From assembly GCF_000981765.1 (NCBI RefSeq), contig NZ_CP010975.1:1-64000 (forward strand): 64,000 nt of DNA, read 5' to 3'. Below, piece by piece: positions 15,708 through 23,758 of this stretch; within the stretch, counting starts at the first letter, position 1, and the number at the start of each line of letters is the position of its first letter. Source of the DNA: Kangiella geojedonensis. Its GTDB lineage: Bacteria; Pseudomonadota; Gammaproteobacteria; Enterobacterales; Kangiellaceae. Under the pieces are notes generated by a model, which was given only the letters and a program-made list of their open reading frames with translations, made no database searches and was not told the DNA's origin. A program made the position numbers and the translations under genes.

Positions 15708-17729
15708 GTCATTGAATAAGGATTTGAGCATCGAAAAATTATCATCGGCTAATTCTTTTTGTTCAGACTCTGTTAGTGGCTGACGCTTGGCATCCCAATC
15801 AAGATCCTCTTCCGGAATTTCTTCTAAGAAACGACTCGGCTCGCAGTTAATGACTTCACCAAACTTATTACGTTTTTTACACAGCGTAAAGACTAATGTT
15901 TTTTGCGCACGAGTGATTCCAACATAAGCGAGACGACGTTCTTCTTCAATATCATCATTTTCGATACTGGATTTATGAGGTAAAAACTCTTCTTCCATGC
16001 CAACCAAATAAACATGGTTGAACTCAAGACCTTTTGCCGCATGAAGCGTCATTAATTGAACTTGATTGGCGTTTTCTTCCTCTTCTTCATTCCGATCCAG
16101 CATATCCCGCAACATGAGGTTGGTGACGGCTGCGGCGAAAGGGTTTTCATCATGTTCATTTTCATCAACATACTTTTCAACCCAACCCAGAAGCTCTTGA
16201 ATATTGTTCCATCGAAATTCTGCAGCTTTTGGCGTGCTTGAGGTTTCGTGCAACCAAGAGTGATAACCAATTTTCGCTATAAGCTCATGAATAACACCCA
16301 AGCTGTCTCCACGCTTGGCGTTATCAGCGGCGCGTGAAATAGTATCGACAAAACGACGAACAGAATCTAAACCTTTGCCAGCTAGGTACTGCTCTAAGCC
16401 CATCTCGAAAGAAGCGGCATACAAACTAATATGACGTTTTTGCGCATAGGTTCCTAACTGCTCAAGAGTCGTAGGCCCTATCGAACGACGAGGGGTGTTC
16501 GCAATTCGTAAAAATGCATTGTCATCGTCTTCATTCGCCAGTAATCGTAGGTAAGCCATGATATCTTTAATCTCAGAGCGACCAAAGAAAGAGGTGCTGC
16601 CTGAAATTTTATAAGGAACTTTGTTAGCTATTAATGTTTTTTCAAAAAGCTTCGCCTGATGGTTGCCGCGATACAGAATTGCAAAGTCTGAATATTTTCC
16701 GTTTTTAGTTTTTACTTTTCGAGAAATGATCTCAGTGACTACTTTTTGTGCTTCGTCATCTTCATTAGCACAAGTTACTACGCGTAGAGGGTCGCCGTAA
16801 GGTTTGTCCGACCAAAGTTTCTTTTCAAAAACGTGAGGGTTGTTATCAATGAGAACGTTAGCAGCTTTAAGGATTCGCCCATAGGAGCGATAGTTTTGCT
16901 CAAGTTTGGTTACTTGTAACTTCGGGAAATCCTTAGCAAGTTGATCAAGGTTTTCAGGTCGTGCGCCACGCCATGAATAAATCGACTGATCATCATCACC
17001 AACCACGGTGAAGTTACCGAACTGTCCGACCAAGTATTTAATTAATTCATACTGACTAGTATTGGTATCTTGATACTCATCAACTAAAAGGTATTTAATT
17101 TTATTCTGCCACTTTTCTCTGACTTGTGGATTGTCACGAAGAAGCAAGGTAGGAATTAAAATCAAGTCATCAAAATCAACCGCATTATAGGCCTTCATGC
17201 TACGAGCGTACTTTTCATACACTTTAGCAAACACTAAAAGCTCTTGAGTATTGGCTTGGGCTATAGCTTGTTCTGGCAGGACTAAGTCATTTTTCCAGTT
17301 AGAAATTTGATTCTGCAATTGCGAGAGTAATGCTTTATCACTTTCAGCTTCTTTGAAGCCTAAATCTTTGAGAAGGGCTAAACTGTCTTGATCATCGAAA
17401 ATAGTAAAATTCGACTTCATACCAAGAGTTTTATACTCTCGGCGAATGAAGTTAAGACCAAAGTTGTGAAATGTTGAGACGGTAAGTCCCTTGGTGGCGT
17501 TTTGACCAGCGATCTTGCTAACACGTTGTTTCATTTCACGCGCTGCTTTATTGGTAAAGGTTACCGCTACAATATTGCGCGCTGGAATCTGGCGCTCTTT
17601 AATCAAGTAAACGATTTTGCGAGTAATAACGCTTGTTTTACCACTGCCCGCACCAGCTAACACCAATAGCGGACCAGAGGTATTTAAGAGTGCTTGTTGT
17701 TGACGTTGATTGAGTTGAGGTAAAGACAA
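15705..17729 (-). CDS. rep: ATP-dependent DNA helicase Rep
   Basis: Rep is a 3'-5' superfamily 1A helicase that helps forks pass protein roadblocks and restart. The 674-residue protein (E. coli 673) matches Rep more closely than UvrD: Q-motif LNQRQQQALL, Walker A AGAGSGKT, VAVTFTNKAAREM, DEYQDTN, GDDDQSIYSWRGA, LEQNYRS, QLMTLHAAKGLEF and EERRLAYVGITRAQ. It is a stand-alone minus-strand gene between fadA and the sulfur module. Confidence 0.96.
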   Translation of the reverse strand: MSLPQLNQRQQQALLNTSGPLLVLAGAGSGKTSVITRKIVYLIKERQIPARNIVAVTFTNKAAREMKQRVSKIAGQNATKGLTVSTFHNFGLNFIRREYKTLGMKSNFTIFDDQDSLALLKDLGFKEAESDKALLSQLQNQISNWKNDLVLPEQAIAQANTQELLVFAKVYEKYARSMKAYNAVDFDDLILIPTLLLRDNPQVREKWQNKIKYLLVDEYQDTNTSQYELIKYLVGQFGNFTVVGDDDQSIYSWRGARPENLDQLAKDFPKLQVTKLEQNYRSYGRILKAANVLIDNNPHVFEKKLWSDKPYGDPLRVVTCANEDDEAQKVVTEIISRKVKTKNGKYSDFAILYRGNHQAKLFEKTLIANKVPYKISGSTSFFGRSEIKDIMAYLRLLANEDDDNAFLRIANTPRRSIGPTTLEQLGTYAQKRHISLYAASFEMGLEQYLAGKGLDSVRRFVDTISRAADNAKRGDSLGVIHELIAKIGYHSWLHETSSTPKAAEFRWNNIQELLGWVEKYVDENEHDENPFAAAVTNLMLRDMLDRNEEEEENANQVQLMTLHAAKGLEFNHVYLVGMEEEFLPHKSSIENDDIEEERRLAYVGITRAQKTLVFTLCKKRNKFGEVINCEPSRFLEEIPEEDLDWDAKRQPLTESEQKELADDNFSMLKSLFND

Positions 17730-17804
17730 GGGTGCGCAAGTTTCTTATTAAAGTTGGCGGCAAGTTTAGCAACTCACCGCTAAATAGCGCAATGAAAATT
17801 AAGT

Positions 17805-18674
17805 TTATTCAACAGAAAAAGGAAGTTTCAAATACTTACGACCATTCGATTCGCTTTCAGGGAAGTTGCCTGCTCGAATATTGACCTGTAATGAAGGGTA
17901 GATGAGGCGCGGCACATTTAGGGTGCTGTCGCGTTTATTTCTGAGTTCGGCATAGGCTATAGGATTGCCTCCCGATTGTTTGAAATGAACATTATTTTTT
18001 TGTTCAGCTACGGTGGTTCGGGCAACTGCTTCCCGATCCTTGGGGTAGTCGTGGCACAGCCATAAATTATAGTTTTCGGGAAAAGAAGTTAAAAAGGTTA
18101 AACTGTCAAAAAGTTTTTCCGCACTTCCCCCGGGGAAGTCGCAACGCGCTGTTCCAAGATCAGGGTGGAAAAAAGTATCGCCAATAAAAATGTTACCTGC
18201 AATTTCATAACTCATACTATCGTCAGTATGACCTGGAGTGGGGTGAGCGACAAAGTGACTTTCACCTAAAGCAAGGGTGTCGCCCTGATGCATCAAAATA
18301 TCAAATTGGCTGCCATCGACAGGTAAATCTAAATTGAGACTTGTGGCAAAATGCTGCTGGACATCTTTAATGCCAGCGCCAATCACAATCTTCCCTCCGA
18401 GGGTTTGTTTGATATATTGTGCAGCCGTCAAATGGTCAGCATGAGCATGGGTTTCTAGAATCCATTCTAGCTTTAACTGGTGTTGTTTAACGTGTTCAAT
18501 CAGAGCTTTGGCAGACTCGTAATGAGCTTGGCCAGAAGGTAAGTCAAAATCAAGAACCGGGTCGATAATCGCACAAACCTGAGTCACAGTATCGGTGACT
18601 ATATAGCTCCAGGTGCCAGTATCTTGATGATAAAAAGGTGTAATATTGATCGTATCGGCATTTTTTACTGACAT
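17805..18674 (-). CDS. MBL-fold persulfide dioxygenase-like hydrolase (Blh/ETHE1-like)
   Basis: The 289-residue metallo-beta-lactamase-fold enzyme has metal ligands in ETHAHADHLTAA and HPTPGHTDDSM, and the GDTFFHPDLGTARCDFPGG block typical of ETHE1/Blh persulfide dioxygenases, which oxidise glutathione persulfide to sulfite. The C-terminal PYPSLQVNIRAG-like segment (here YPSLQVNIRAGNFP) is characteristic of the BigR-linked Blh subgroup. It is divergent from the YeeE genes across a 76-base region with a perfect operator-like repeat, and close to the BigR/SqrR-like sensor, which supports a sulfide-detoxification role. Confidence 0.88.
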   Translation of the reverse strand: MSVKNADTINITPFYHQDTGTWSYIVTDTVTQVCAIIDPVLDFDLPSGQAHYESAKALIEHVKQHQLKLEWILETHAHADHLTAAQYIKQTLGGKIVIGAGIKDVQQHFATSLNLDLPVDGSQFDILMHQGDTLALGESHFVAHPTPGHTDDSMSYEIAGNIFIGDTFFHPDLGTARCDFPGGSAEKLFDSLTFLTSFPENYNLWLCHDYPKDREAVARTTVAEQKNNVHFKQSGGNPIAYAELRNKRDSTLNVPRLIYPSLQVNIRAGNFPESESNGRKYLKLPFSVE

Positions 18675-18713
18675 AAATGAAGTAACGATTGAAAAAGTGA
18701 TATAAGAATAATA

Positions 18714-18731
18714 TATTAGAAAAAACTAATA
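18714..18731. promoter_or_regulatory. Inverted repeat, candidate operator for the ArsR-type persulfide sensor
   Basis: TATTAG-AAAAAA-CTAATA is a perfect 6-6-6 inverted repeat located between the divergent persulfide-dioxygenase and YeeE genes. AT-rich dyads of this sort are known for BigR/SqrR-type repressors. A half-site TATTAG recurs at 20301-20306 upstream of the ArsR gene itself. Confidence 0.6.
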
Positions 18732-18750
18732 ATCAAACCTTGGTGATTGT

Positions 18751-19170
18751 GTGGAATTTCAGTGGCAAGCATTGACTGGCGGTATACTGATTGGTCTGTC
18801 CGCAGTTTTACTGTTTATGAGCATGCGTAAAATCGCTGGTATCAGCGGCATGGTAAAGCAGGTGTTGCGTGGCAGTGGTAAGGGCGCTGAGCGCTGGTGG
18901 CCATTAGTGTTCATAGTAGCCTTAATGTTGGGCACTTGGATATACAGTGCTGTGTTTAGTGTCGAATCATCGCTAAGAGAGGGTTATCCGAAGGAGCTTC
19001 TTGTGGCGTCAGGATTACTGGTTGGTTTTGGAACCTATATCGGCAAAGGCTGCACCAGTGGACACGGAGTTTGCGGCATCGGGCGCTTATCAAAACGATC
19101 AATTGTTGCGACTGTTGTCTTTATGTTGTGTGCTGTGATTACCGTTGCTGTGATGGGAGCTGTGTCATGA
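18751..19170 (+). CDS. YeeE/YedE-family sulfur transporter, first half
   Basis: A 139-residue membrane protein with about four helices and the motif GKGCTSGHGVCGIGRLSKRS, diagnostic for the YeeE/YedE (DUF395) family; YeeE proper carries thiosulfate through conserved Cys residues. It begins with GTG at 18751. The family occurs either as one long protein or as two adjacent halves, as here (PmpA/PmpB-like arrangement in BigR operons). Its stop overlaps the start of the second half as ATGA. Confidence 0.85.
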   Translation: MEFQWQALTGGILIGLSAVLLFMSMRKIAGISGMVKQVLRGSGKGAERWWPLVFIVALMLGTWIYSAVFSVESSLREGYPKELLVASGLLVGFGTYIGKGCTSGHGVCGIGRLSKRSIVATVVFMLCAVITVAVMGAVS

Positions 19171-19571
19171 AGAAACTAATAACAGCTTTGATTTGCGGTA
19201 CCTTGTTTGGTTTTGGTCTCGCCATGTCACAAATGATTGATCCGGATAAAGTTCAGGGTTTTCTGGATATTTTTGGTGACTGGGATCCAACGCTGGCGTG
19301 GGTGATGGGCGGAGCTTTATTAATATCCATACCAGGCTTTGCTCTGTTACTGACTAAAGACGAAAAAGCTCACATTAAACAAGGCGTGATAGACAGCAAG
19401 TTATTAGTCGGGAGTGCGCTCTTTGGCGTAGGCTGGGGCTTGAGTGGTTATTGCCCTGGGCCAGCGTTAAGTGTGGCCCCACTGATTATCACTGAACTAT
19501 TGTGGTTCTTAATTCCACTGATAGTGGGCATGGTTCTGGCTGGCGCCATTTTTGGTAAAGAGCAAGACTAG
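19167..19571 (+). CDS. YeeE/YedE-family sulfur transporter, second half
   Basis: From the ATG at 19167 this gives 134 residues starting MKKLITALICGTLFGFGLAM, with four helices and the conserved GLSGYCPGPAL motif. A longer reading from 19071 runs through the preceding gene in another frame and gives an implausible Cys-rich start, so I reject it. The four-base ATGA overlap with the first half implies coupled synthesis, and the two halves likely form one channel for thiosulfate or a related sulfur species. Confidence 0.87.
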   Translation: MKKLITALICGTLFGFGLAMSQMIDPDKVQGFLDIFGDWDPTLAWVMGGALLISIPGFALLLTKDEKAHIKQGVIDSKLLVGSALFGVGWGLSGYCPGPALSVAPLIITELLWFLIPLIVGMVLAGAIFGKEQD

Positions 19572-19581
19572 AGTCGCTAAC

Positions 19582-19965
19582 TTAGCAGCTAGATACTTCT
19601 CCATTCGAGCTTTGCCACTGTTTGAAGCCACCAGCAACAGAGGCTACCTTGCTAAATCCAATGTGTTGCAAGGCTAACGCAGCACAAGCAGAACGACCAC
19701 CAGAAGCACAATAGAGATACACAGGTACCTGCTGTGCTTCTTCTTGCGATAGATCTTTAAATTGTGGCAAGTCAAAAATCTTAAATTCAAGGACTCCCCG
19801 AGGTAAGGGTGTTGCGTTTGGAATAATGCCTTGTTGATGCTCTTGAGGTTCACGGACATCTAGTAACACAGCGTTTGTGAGGTCAGTTTGTTTCAGTTGA
19901 TCGATGGTAATTTCAGAAATTTGTGACTTTACAGACTGTAGGTAGTCGATAACGCAAGGTTTCAT
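19582..19965 (-). CDS. Rhodanese-like sulfurtransferase
   Basis: A single rhodanese domain of 127 residues with DVREPQEHQQG and the active-site loop CASGGRSACAAL, in which the first Cys would carry the persulfide. I place the start at the ATG at 19965, which overlaps the stop of the ArsR gene as ATGA and has AAGGA nine bases before it; an ATG two codons earlier (19971) is also possible. It is cotranscribed with the ArsR sensor and probably handles persulfide sulfur with the neighbouring dioxygenase. Confidence 0.87.
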   Translation of the reverse strand: MKPCVIDYLQSVKSQISEITIDQLKQTDLTNAVLLDVREPQEHQQGIIPNATPLPRGVLEFKIFDLPQFKDLSQEEAQQVPVYLYCASGGRSACAALALQHIGFSKVASVAGGFKQWQSSNGEVSSC

Positions 19966-20282
19966 GAGCATTCGTCCTTACAAAATAGTTTATGCAATAA
20001 GTGAATAATTTGAGCAGCTTCATTTGATGATAAGCTGTAATAGATCGTTTGCGAGTCGCGGCGAGTGGTAACAAACCCTTCTTTGCGTAATAGTGCGAGG
20101 TGTTGCGACAATGCTGACTGGCTTAAATCTGGGAGCAGGTTATTAAGCTGGCCAACAGAAAGTTCTTCTTCATGCAAAATACATAAAATCAATAACCGTT
20201 GTTCATTTGATATATTCTTCAAGAAACGAGCAGCTTCAGCCGAATTTTTTTGCATTGCATCGGTAATGTTTGAAACGTTCAT
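19962..20282 (-). CDS. ArsR-family persulfide-type sensor (BigR/SqrR/YgaV-like)
   Basis: A 106-residue winged-helix repressor: SNEQRLLILCILHEEELSVGQL, recognition helix LSQSALSQHLALLRKEG and the wing TTRRDSQTIYYSL. Cys34 in the first helix and Cys101 near the C-terminus sit where BigR and SqrR have their redox pair, which forms disulfide or polysulfide links and releases DNA. No metal-binding CxC is seen. It is coupled to the rhodanese gene and divergent from nothing; a TATTAG half-site lies upstream. Confidence 0.87.
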   Translation of the reverse strand: MNVSNITDAMQKNSAEAARFLKNISNEQRLLILCILHEEELSVGQLNNLLPDLSQSALSQHLALLRKEGFVTTRRDSQTIYYSLSSNEAAQIIHLLHKLFCKDECS

Positions 20283-20354
20283 TGAGATTCCAGCCTATAA
20301 TATTAGTCTTATTTTGCCTTAGTGCGCGTGTTTTCGCAATTTTAAGCTTGACCC

Positions 20355-21818
20355 TCACAAGGGATTAAAGTCAGCTAAGGACTTAAGAGTCTTGCCTGTA
20401 TTTTTGGGTCGAAACTCACCAGAGCTTTGATCAAAATCATAATCCTTGGACCAAGCTTCTGCGTTTTCAATAACTTTCAGAATTGAGTCGACCAAAAAAT
20501 GGGCCTCTTGGTCGGTGTTCGTTGGGTGGAGCGAAACCCTAACCCAGCCAGGTTTATCGGTTAGATCTCCTTGATCAATTCGATTGGTGATTTCATGGCT
20601 TTGTAGCTGATCGACGCCGAGTAACAGATGACCATAGGTGCCTGCGCAAGAGCAACCCCCTCGGCTTTGTACCCCAAACCGATCATTAAGTAAACGCACC
20701 AGTAAATTATGATGAATACCAAGAACATAAAAAGAAACGATACATAAGCGGTCGTCTTGTTGATCCTCAAGAATTCGGATGTCAGGGTGTTGTCGTAAAC
20801 CCTGTAGTAAGATCTTAACCAGCTCTTCTTCACGTGCTTGTATTTTATCGACCTGCATTGCGTCTTTAAGTTTGATCGAAAGAGCAGCCTTAATGGTTTG
20901 CAAAAAAGCAGGTGTACCACCATCTTCACGGGCCTCAATATTGTCAAAGAATCGATGCTCGCCCCAGGGATTGGTCCAAGACACGGTGCCGCCCCCCGGT
21001 TGATCAGGGACTTTGCAGTCGTAAAGCTTGTCATCGAAAATCAAAATGCCACTACTACCAGGGCCACCTAAGAATTTATGTGGGGATAAGAATATTGCGT
21101 CTAAGCGCTGCTCAGGGTTTGCAGGGTGCATGTCGATATCAACATAAGGCGCTGAAGCTGCAAAGTCGATAAAGCAAAGACCATCATACTGATGCATGAT
21201 CTCAGCCATCTCGTGATAAGGGGTGGTAATACCCGTGACATTGCTACAGGCAGTGAATGATCCAATTTTGACCGGGCGATCTTTATAGTGCTCTAGTAAG
21301 TCTCGCATATGCTGTAAATCGGGGCGTCCTTCGTCAGTCGATCGAACGATCTCTAAGGTCACTTCACACTCATGCCATGTGGTTTGGTTGGAGTGGTGCT
21401 CCATATGGGTGACTAAGACTAGCGGCTTTTCATGCTCTGCAATCTGTAGCCGTTCGCGCCACTTTTCTGGCACTCGCAAGCCCAACATACGTTGGAATTT
21501 GTTAATGACCAGAGTCATTCCTGAACCCGCGGCGATTAAGACATCACTATCATAAGCGTTAACGTGTTGCTTAATGATTCTTTGAGCATCATGGTAAGCC
21601 TCGGTCATTGTAGTGCCAGTCAGTGTCGTTTCGGTATGCGTATTAGCTACATAAGGCCCTAATTCATGACTGATAAAATCTTCAATAGGACGGTATAAAC
21701 GACCACTTGCAGTCCAGTCAGCATACAAAATGTTGCTATTATGGCTCGACTCAGAGTAATCGTGAGATTGTCCAATAATGTGTTCTCTGAAACGAGAAAA
21801 ATGGTCTGTTAAGCTCAT
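20355..21818 (-). CDS. Class V aminotransferase-fold PLP enzyme (cysteine desulfurase-like)
   Basis: A 487-residue fold-type I PLP enzyme. The Lys in LSPHKFLGGPGSSG is the expected PLP anchor; other marks are NTHTETTLTG, AAGSGMTLVIN, and the C-terminal SRGGCSCAGTYGH, where Cys residues occupy the region of the desulfurase active-site loop. The length exceeds IscS (about 404). The substrate is not known; relatives are annotated only as class V aminotransferases. It lies just before the sulfur module on the same strand as its sensor, which makes a sulfur role plausible but unproven. Confidence 0.8.
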   Translation of the reverse strand: MSLTDHFSRFREHIIGQSHDYSESSHNSNILYADWTASGRLYRPIEDFISHELGPYVANTHTETTLTGTTMTEAYHDAQRIIKQHVNAYDSDVLIAAGSGMTLVINKFQRMLGLRVPEKWRERLQIAEHEKPLVLVTHMEHHSNQTTWHECEVTLEIVRSTDEGRPDLQHMRDLLEHYKDRPVKIGSFTACSNVTGITTPYHEMAEIMHQYDGLCFIDFAASAPYVDIDMHPANPEQRLDAIFLSPHKFLGGPGSSGILIFDDKLYDCKVPDQPGGGTVSWTNPWGEHRFFDNIEAREDGGTPAFLQTIKAALSIKLKDAMQVDKIQAREEELVKILLQGLRQHPDIRILEDQQDDRLCIVSFYVLGIHHNLLVRLLNDRFGVQSRGGCSCAGTYGHLLLGVDQLQSHEITNRIDQGDLTDKPGWVRVSLHPTNTDQEAHFLVDSILKVIENAEAWSKDYDFDQSSGEFRPKNTGKTLKSLADFNPL

Positions 21819-21914
21819 AGGGTTAACAAAGTGACAATATTAATAACTTCTAATATACATCAATGGTTGTCCTATAGGCAAGCCTAATAGTCGTTGGTTG
21901 GAGTAGTTGGTTAG

Positions 21915-22397
21915 CTAGAATGAAGAGGTGGCATTATAACTCTTGATGCCATCAGGTCTTAAACCTTTACCCATACGGATGTGTAAAATAACTTCTGTTG
22001 TTAGCGCTGGCTCTGATGGTTTGAACTGGTTTTTAAACTGTGGGTTAGAGTAGTTAGATTGTTGGCATTTATCTTGGCTGCATTCGGTTCGTTGGATCCT
22101 GTTAGTTTTAGAATTAACGAGTTCTTCAATCACCAGATAGCGTTGAACAATGACAAACCAGTCAAATTGCATGCGTTGAGTCAGTAAGCGGGAATGATCG
22201 AGAGCAAGAGCTTCTGCTTCATCAGGGCTGTTATGGAGAATTTTGTAATGGACACGGTACAGATTGTCCGTAACTTCAGTTGCGTATGGACCCTGGCCTA
22301 CTGAGTGAGTAGGGTGATAACGGTATTGTGACGAACAGCCAGCGATCAATAATAAAACACCGAGAAGAGCCGTTCGAAAATTGAGAGGCGCGCACAT
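21915..22397 (-). CDS. Lipoprotein of the ECF sigma operon, unknown function
   Basis: Starting at the ATG at 22397 it has 160 residues: MCAPLNFRTALLGVLLLIAGC is a lipoprotein signal with lipobox LIAGC. The mature part has no domain I recognise; it contains RTECSQDKCQQ, a possible disulfide, and a C-terminal segment TTEVILHIRMGKG. The start overlaps the anti-sigma stop as TAATG, so it is translationally coupled and is the third gene of the sigma/anti-sigma operon. It may sense or relay the envelope signal, which is inference from position. Confidence 0.75.
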   Translation of the reverse strand: MCAPLNFRTALLGVLLLIAGCSSQYRYHPTHSVGQGPYATEVTDNLYRVHYKILHNSPDEAEALALDHSRLLTQRMQFDWFVIVQRYLVIEELVNSKTNRIQRTECSQDKCQQSNYSNPQFKNQFKPSEPALTTEVILHIRMGKGLRPDGIKSYNATSSF

Positions 22398-23119
22398 TAT
22401 TGAGACTGCCAATGATTATCAATGGCTTCATTCTCTTGAGAGCGATTAAGGAATGAGCCTTTGAGCGTGGAATCGAGCAAGGCATCCAGTTCGGGGTGAA
22501 CTGAAGCGGTGCGATAAGTATCTGGGCTGCTAGCGTCAGTAGGAAGCCTTGAGTGGAGTTGCCAAGAGTTTCCGGTGTTGCATGCGATGTTAATATGGGC
22601 TTCAGCCGCTGAGCGTAAAGTGAAAAGACGACAGTAATCATCTTTTGTATTAATGAAACTGGCTTGAATGTTGAGATCCCACTGAGAATCTAAAGTAAAA
22701 ACTTGATCGCTAGGCTTTTGGGTTAAATGTTGAGAAATTGTATCCCAATCAGGATTATATGAGCCGGGACTTGACCCTAAAAAAACACCGATAGTGACGC
22801 CAAACGTCAGAATAAATACGGCAGCAATCGCAATGTGCTCTCGAACAGAATGACTGGCTTTGCGCCAAAAAGACATCTCTATAACGTTTGACGGTGAAGA
22901 AGACTGACTTTTAGCCATTAATTGTTCGGTTGATTGTGGTAACGGTTTACCATCAATCGCATGCACAGTTGAACTGACTAGGTGATCGACCATAGTTAAT
23001 TCAGCAACTCTATCGGAAATAGTTTCGTCGTTCGCGATAAGGTCTCGAATGGCATCCATTTCTTGTGCTGGAAGCTCGTTATCAATGAATGCACACAGCT
23101 GTTGATCAGTAATCGTCAT
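22397..23119 (-). CDS. Anti-sigma factor, single-pass membrane protein
   Basis: A 240-residue protein with a cytoplasmic N-terminal domain (ITDQQLCAFIDNELPAQEMDAI, typical of anti-sigma domains, but without the zinc HxxxCxxC motif), one membrane helix at about 95-115, and a 120-residue periplasmic domain. It overlaps the sigma gene by four bases. The expected role is to hold the ECF sigma factor at the membrane until an envelope signal releases it. Confidence 0.85.
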   Translation of the reverse strand: MTITDQQLCAFIDNELPAQEMDAIRDLIANDETISDRVAELTMVDHLVSSTVHAIDGKPLPQSTEQLMAKSQSSSPSNVIEMSFWRKASHSVREHIAIAAVFILTFGVTIGVFLGSSPGSYNPDWDTISQHLTQKPSDQVFTLDSQWDLNIQASFINTKDDYCRLFTLRSAAEAHINIACNTGNSWQLHSRLPTDASSPDTYRTASVHPELDALLDSTLKGSFLNRSQENEAIDNHWQSQ

Positions 23120-23622
23120 GCGAATATCCTCATATCTTGATCCTTAAACCAATTAACCATAGCAACACGAGCACGAGAAATACGGCTCATTACGGTTCCA
23201 ATCGGGATGTCTAGAGTGCTAGCGACTTCTTTATAGCTTAAACCTTCAACCACAACCAAAGACAAAATAGATCGAAGTTCTTCAGGCATTTGATTCATTG
23301 CACGTTGAACTTGGGCAATGGTAATCTGGTTGGTAATGATTTTATCACCATCAACTGCTGATTCTTGAAGTTCGGGTTTTTGAGTGGCGTCTTGACGAAC
23401 TTTACGAGAGCGGTATTCATCTATCCACAAATTACGACAAACTCGGAAAGCCCACTTAGTAAGGTGGACATCATCAGGAACGCCTTTATCTAAAATACGC
23501 TCTAAGGTATTCTGCATTAGATCATCAGCATCATGATCGGATCCTGTTAGCGAAAACGCAAAGCGTCTGATCGCTGGGATCAACTCTTGAAGCTCTTTGT
23601 TCATCGAGAAACTTGTACTCAT
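23116..23622 (-). CDS. ECF-type RNA polymerase sigma factor
   Basis: A 168-residue sigma factor with region 2 (FAFSLTGSDHDADDLMQNTLERI, WAFRVCRNLWIDEYRSRK) and region 4 (MPEELRSILSLVVVEGLSYK, EVASTLDIPIGTVMSRISRAR) and nothing between. It is followed by its anti-sigma factor and a lipoprotein. Upstream lies a promoter-like motif shared with the divergent subtilase gene, which suggests autoregulation. The subgroup cannot be fixed without a search. Confidence 0.92.
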   Translation of the reverse strand: MSTSFSMNKELQELIPAIRRFAFSLTGSDHDADDLMQNTLERILDKGVPDDVHLTKWAFRVCRNLWIDEYRSRKVRQDATQKPELQESAVDGDKIITNQITIAQVQRAMNQMPEELRSILSLVVVEGLSYKEVASTLDIPIGTVMSRISRARVAMVNWFKDQDMRIFA

Positions 23623-23639
23623 ATTGGTATTAACCGTTA

Positions 23640-23661
23640 CACCCTATAACAAGAAGACGTT
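23640..23661 (-). promoter_or_regulatory. Candidate ECF promoter of the sigma operon
   Basis: On the minus strand: AACGTC, seven bases, TATA, two bases, GTG (equivalently AAC, 16 bases, GTG). AAC is the usual core of an ECF -35 element. The same arrangement with the same spacing occurs at 23711-23732 in the opposite direction before the subtilase. Confidence 0.55.
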
Positions 23662-23710
23662 TCAACTCCAGATTTTATTCAAAGAAATTGAGAATTTTTT
23701 ACAGACAAGG

Positions 23711-23732
23711 AACGTCATTATTATATAAAGTG
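23711..23732 (+). promoter_or_regulatory. Candidate ECF promoter of the subtilase
   Basis: GGAACGTC (the GG at 23709-23710 included), then TATA and GTG at exactly the spacings seen on the opposite strand at 23640-23661. GGAAC is a typical ECF -35. The subtilase ATG follows 27 bases later. Confidence 0.55.
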
Positions 23733-23758
23733 ATGATTAATGTAATTTAGGAACATGT

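Noticed and set aside
19071-19166. Cys-rich N-terminal extension of the second YeeE half
   Set aside because: It is the out-of-frame reading of the first half; the ATGA overlap marks the true start.
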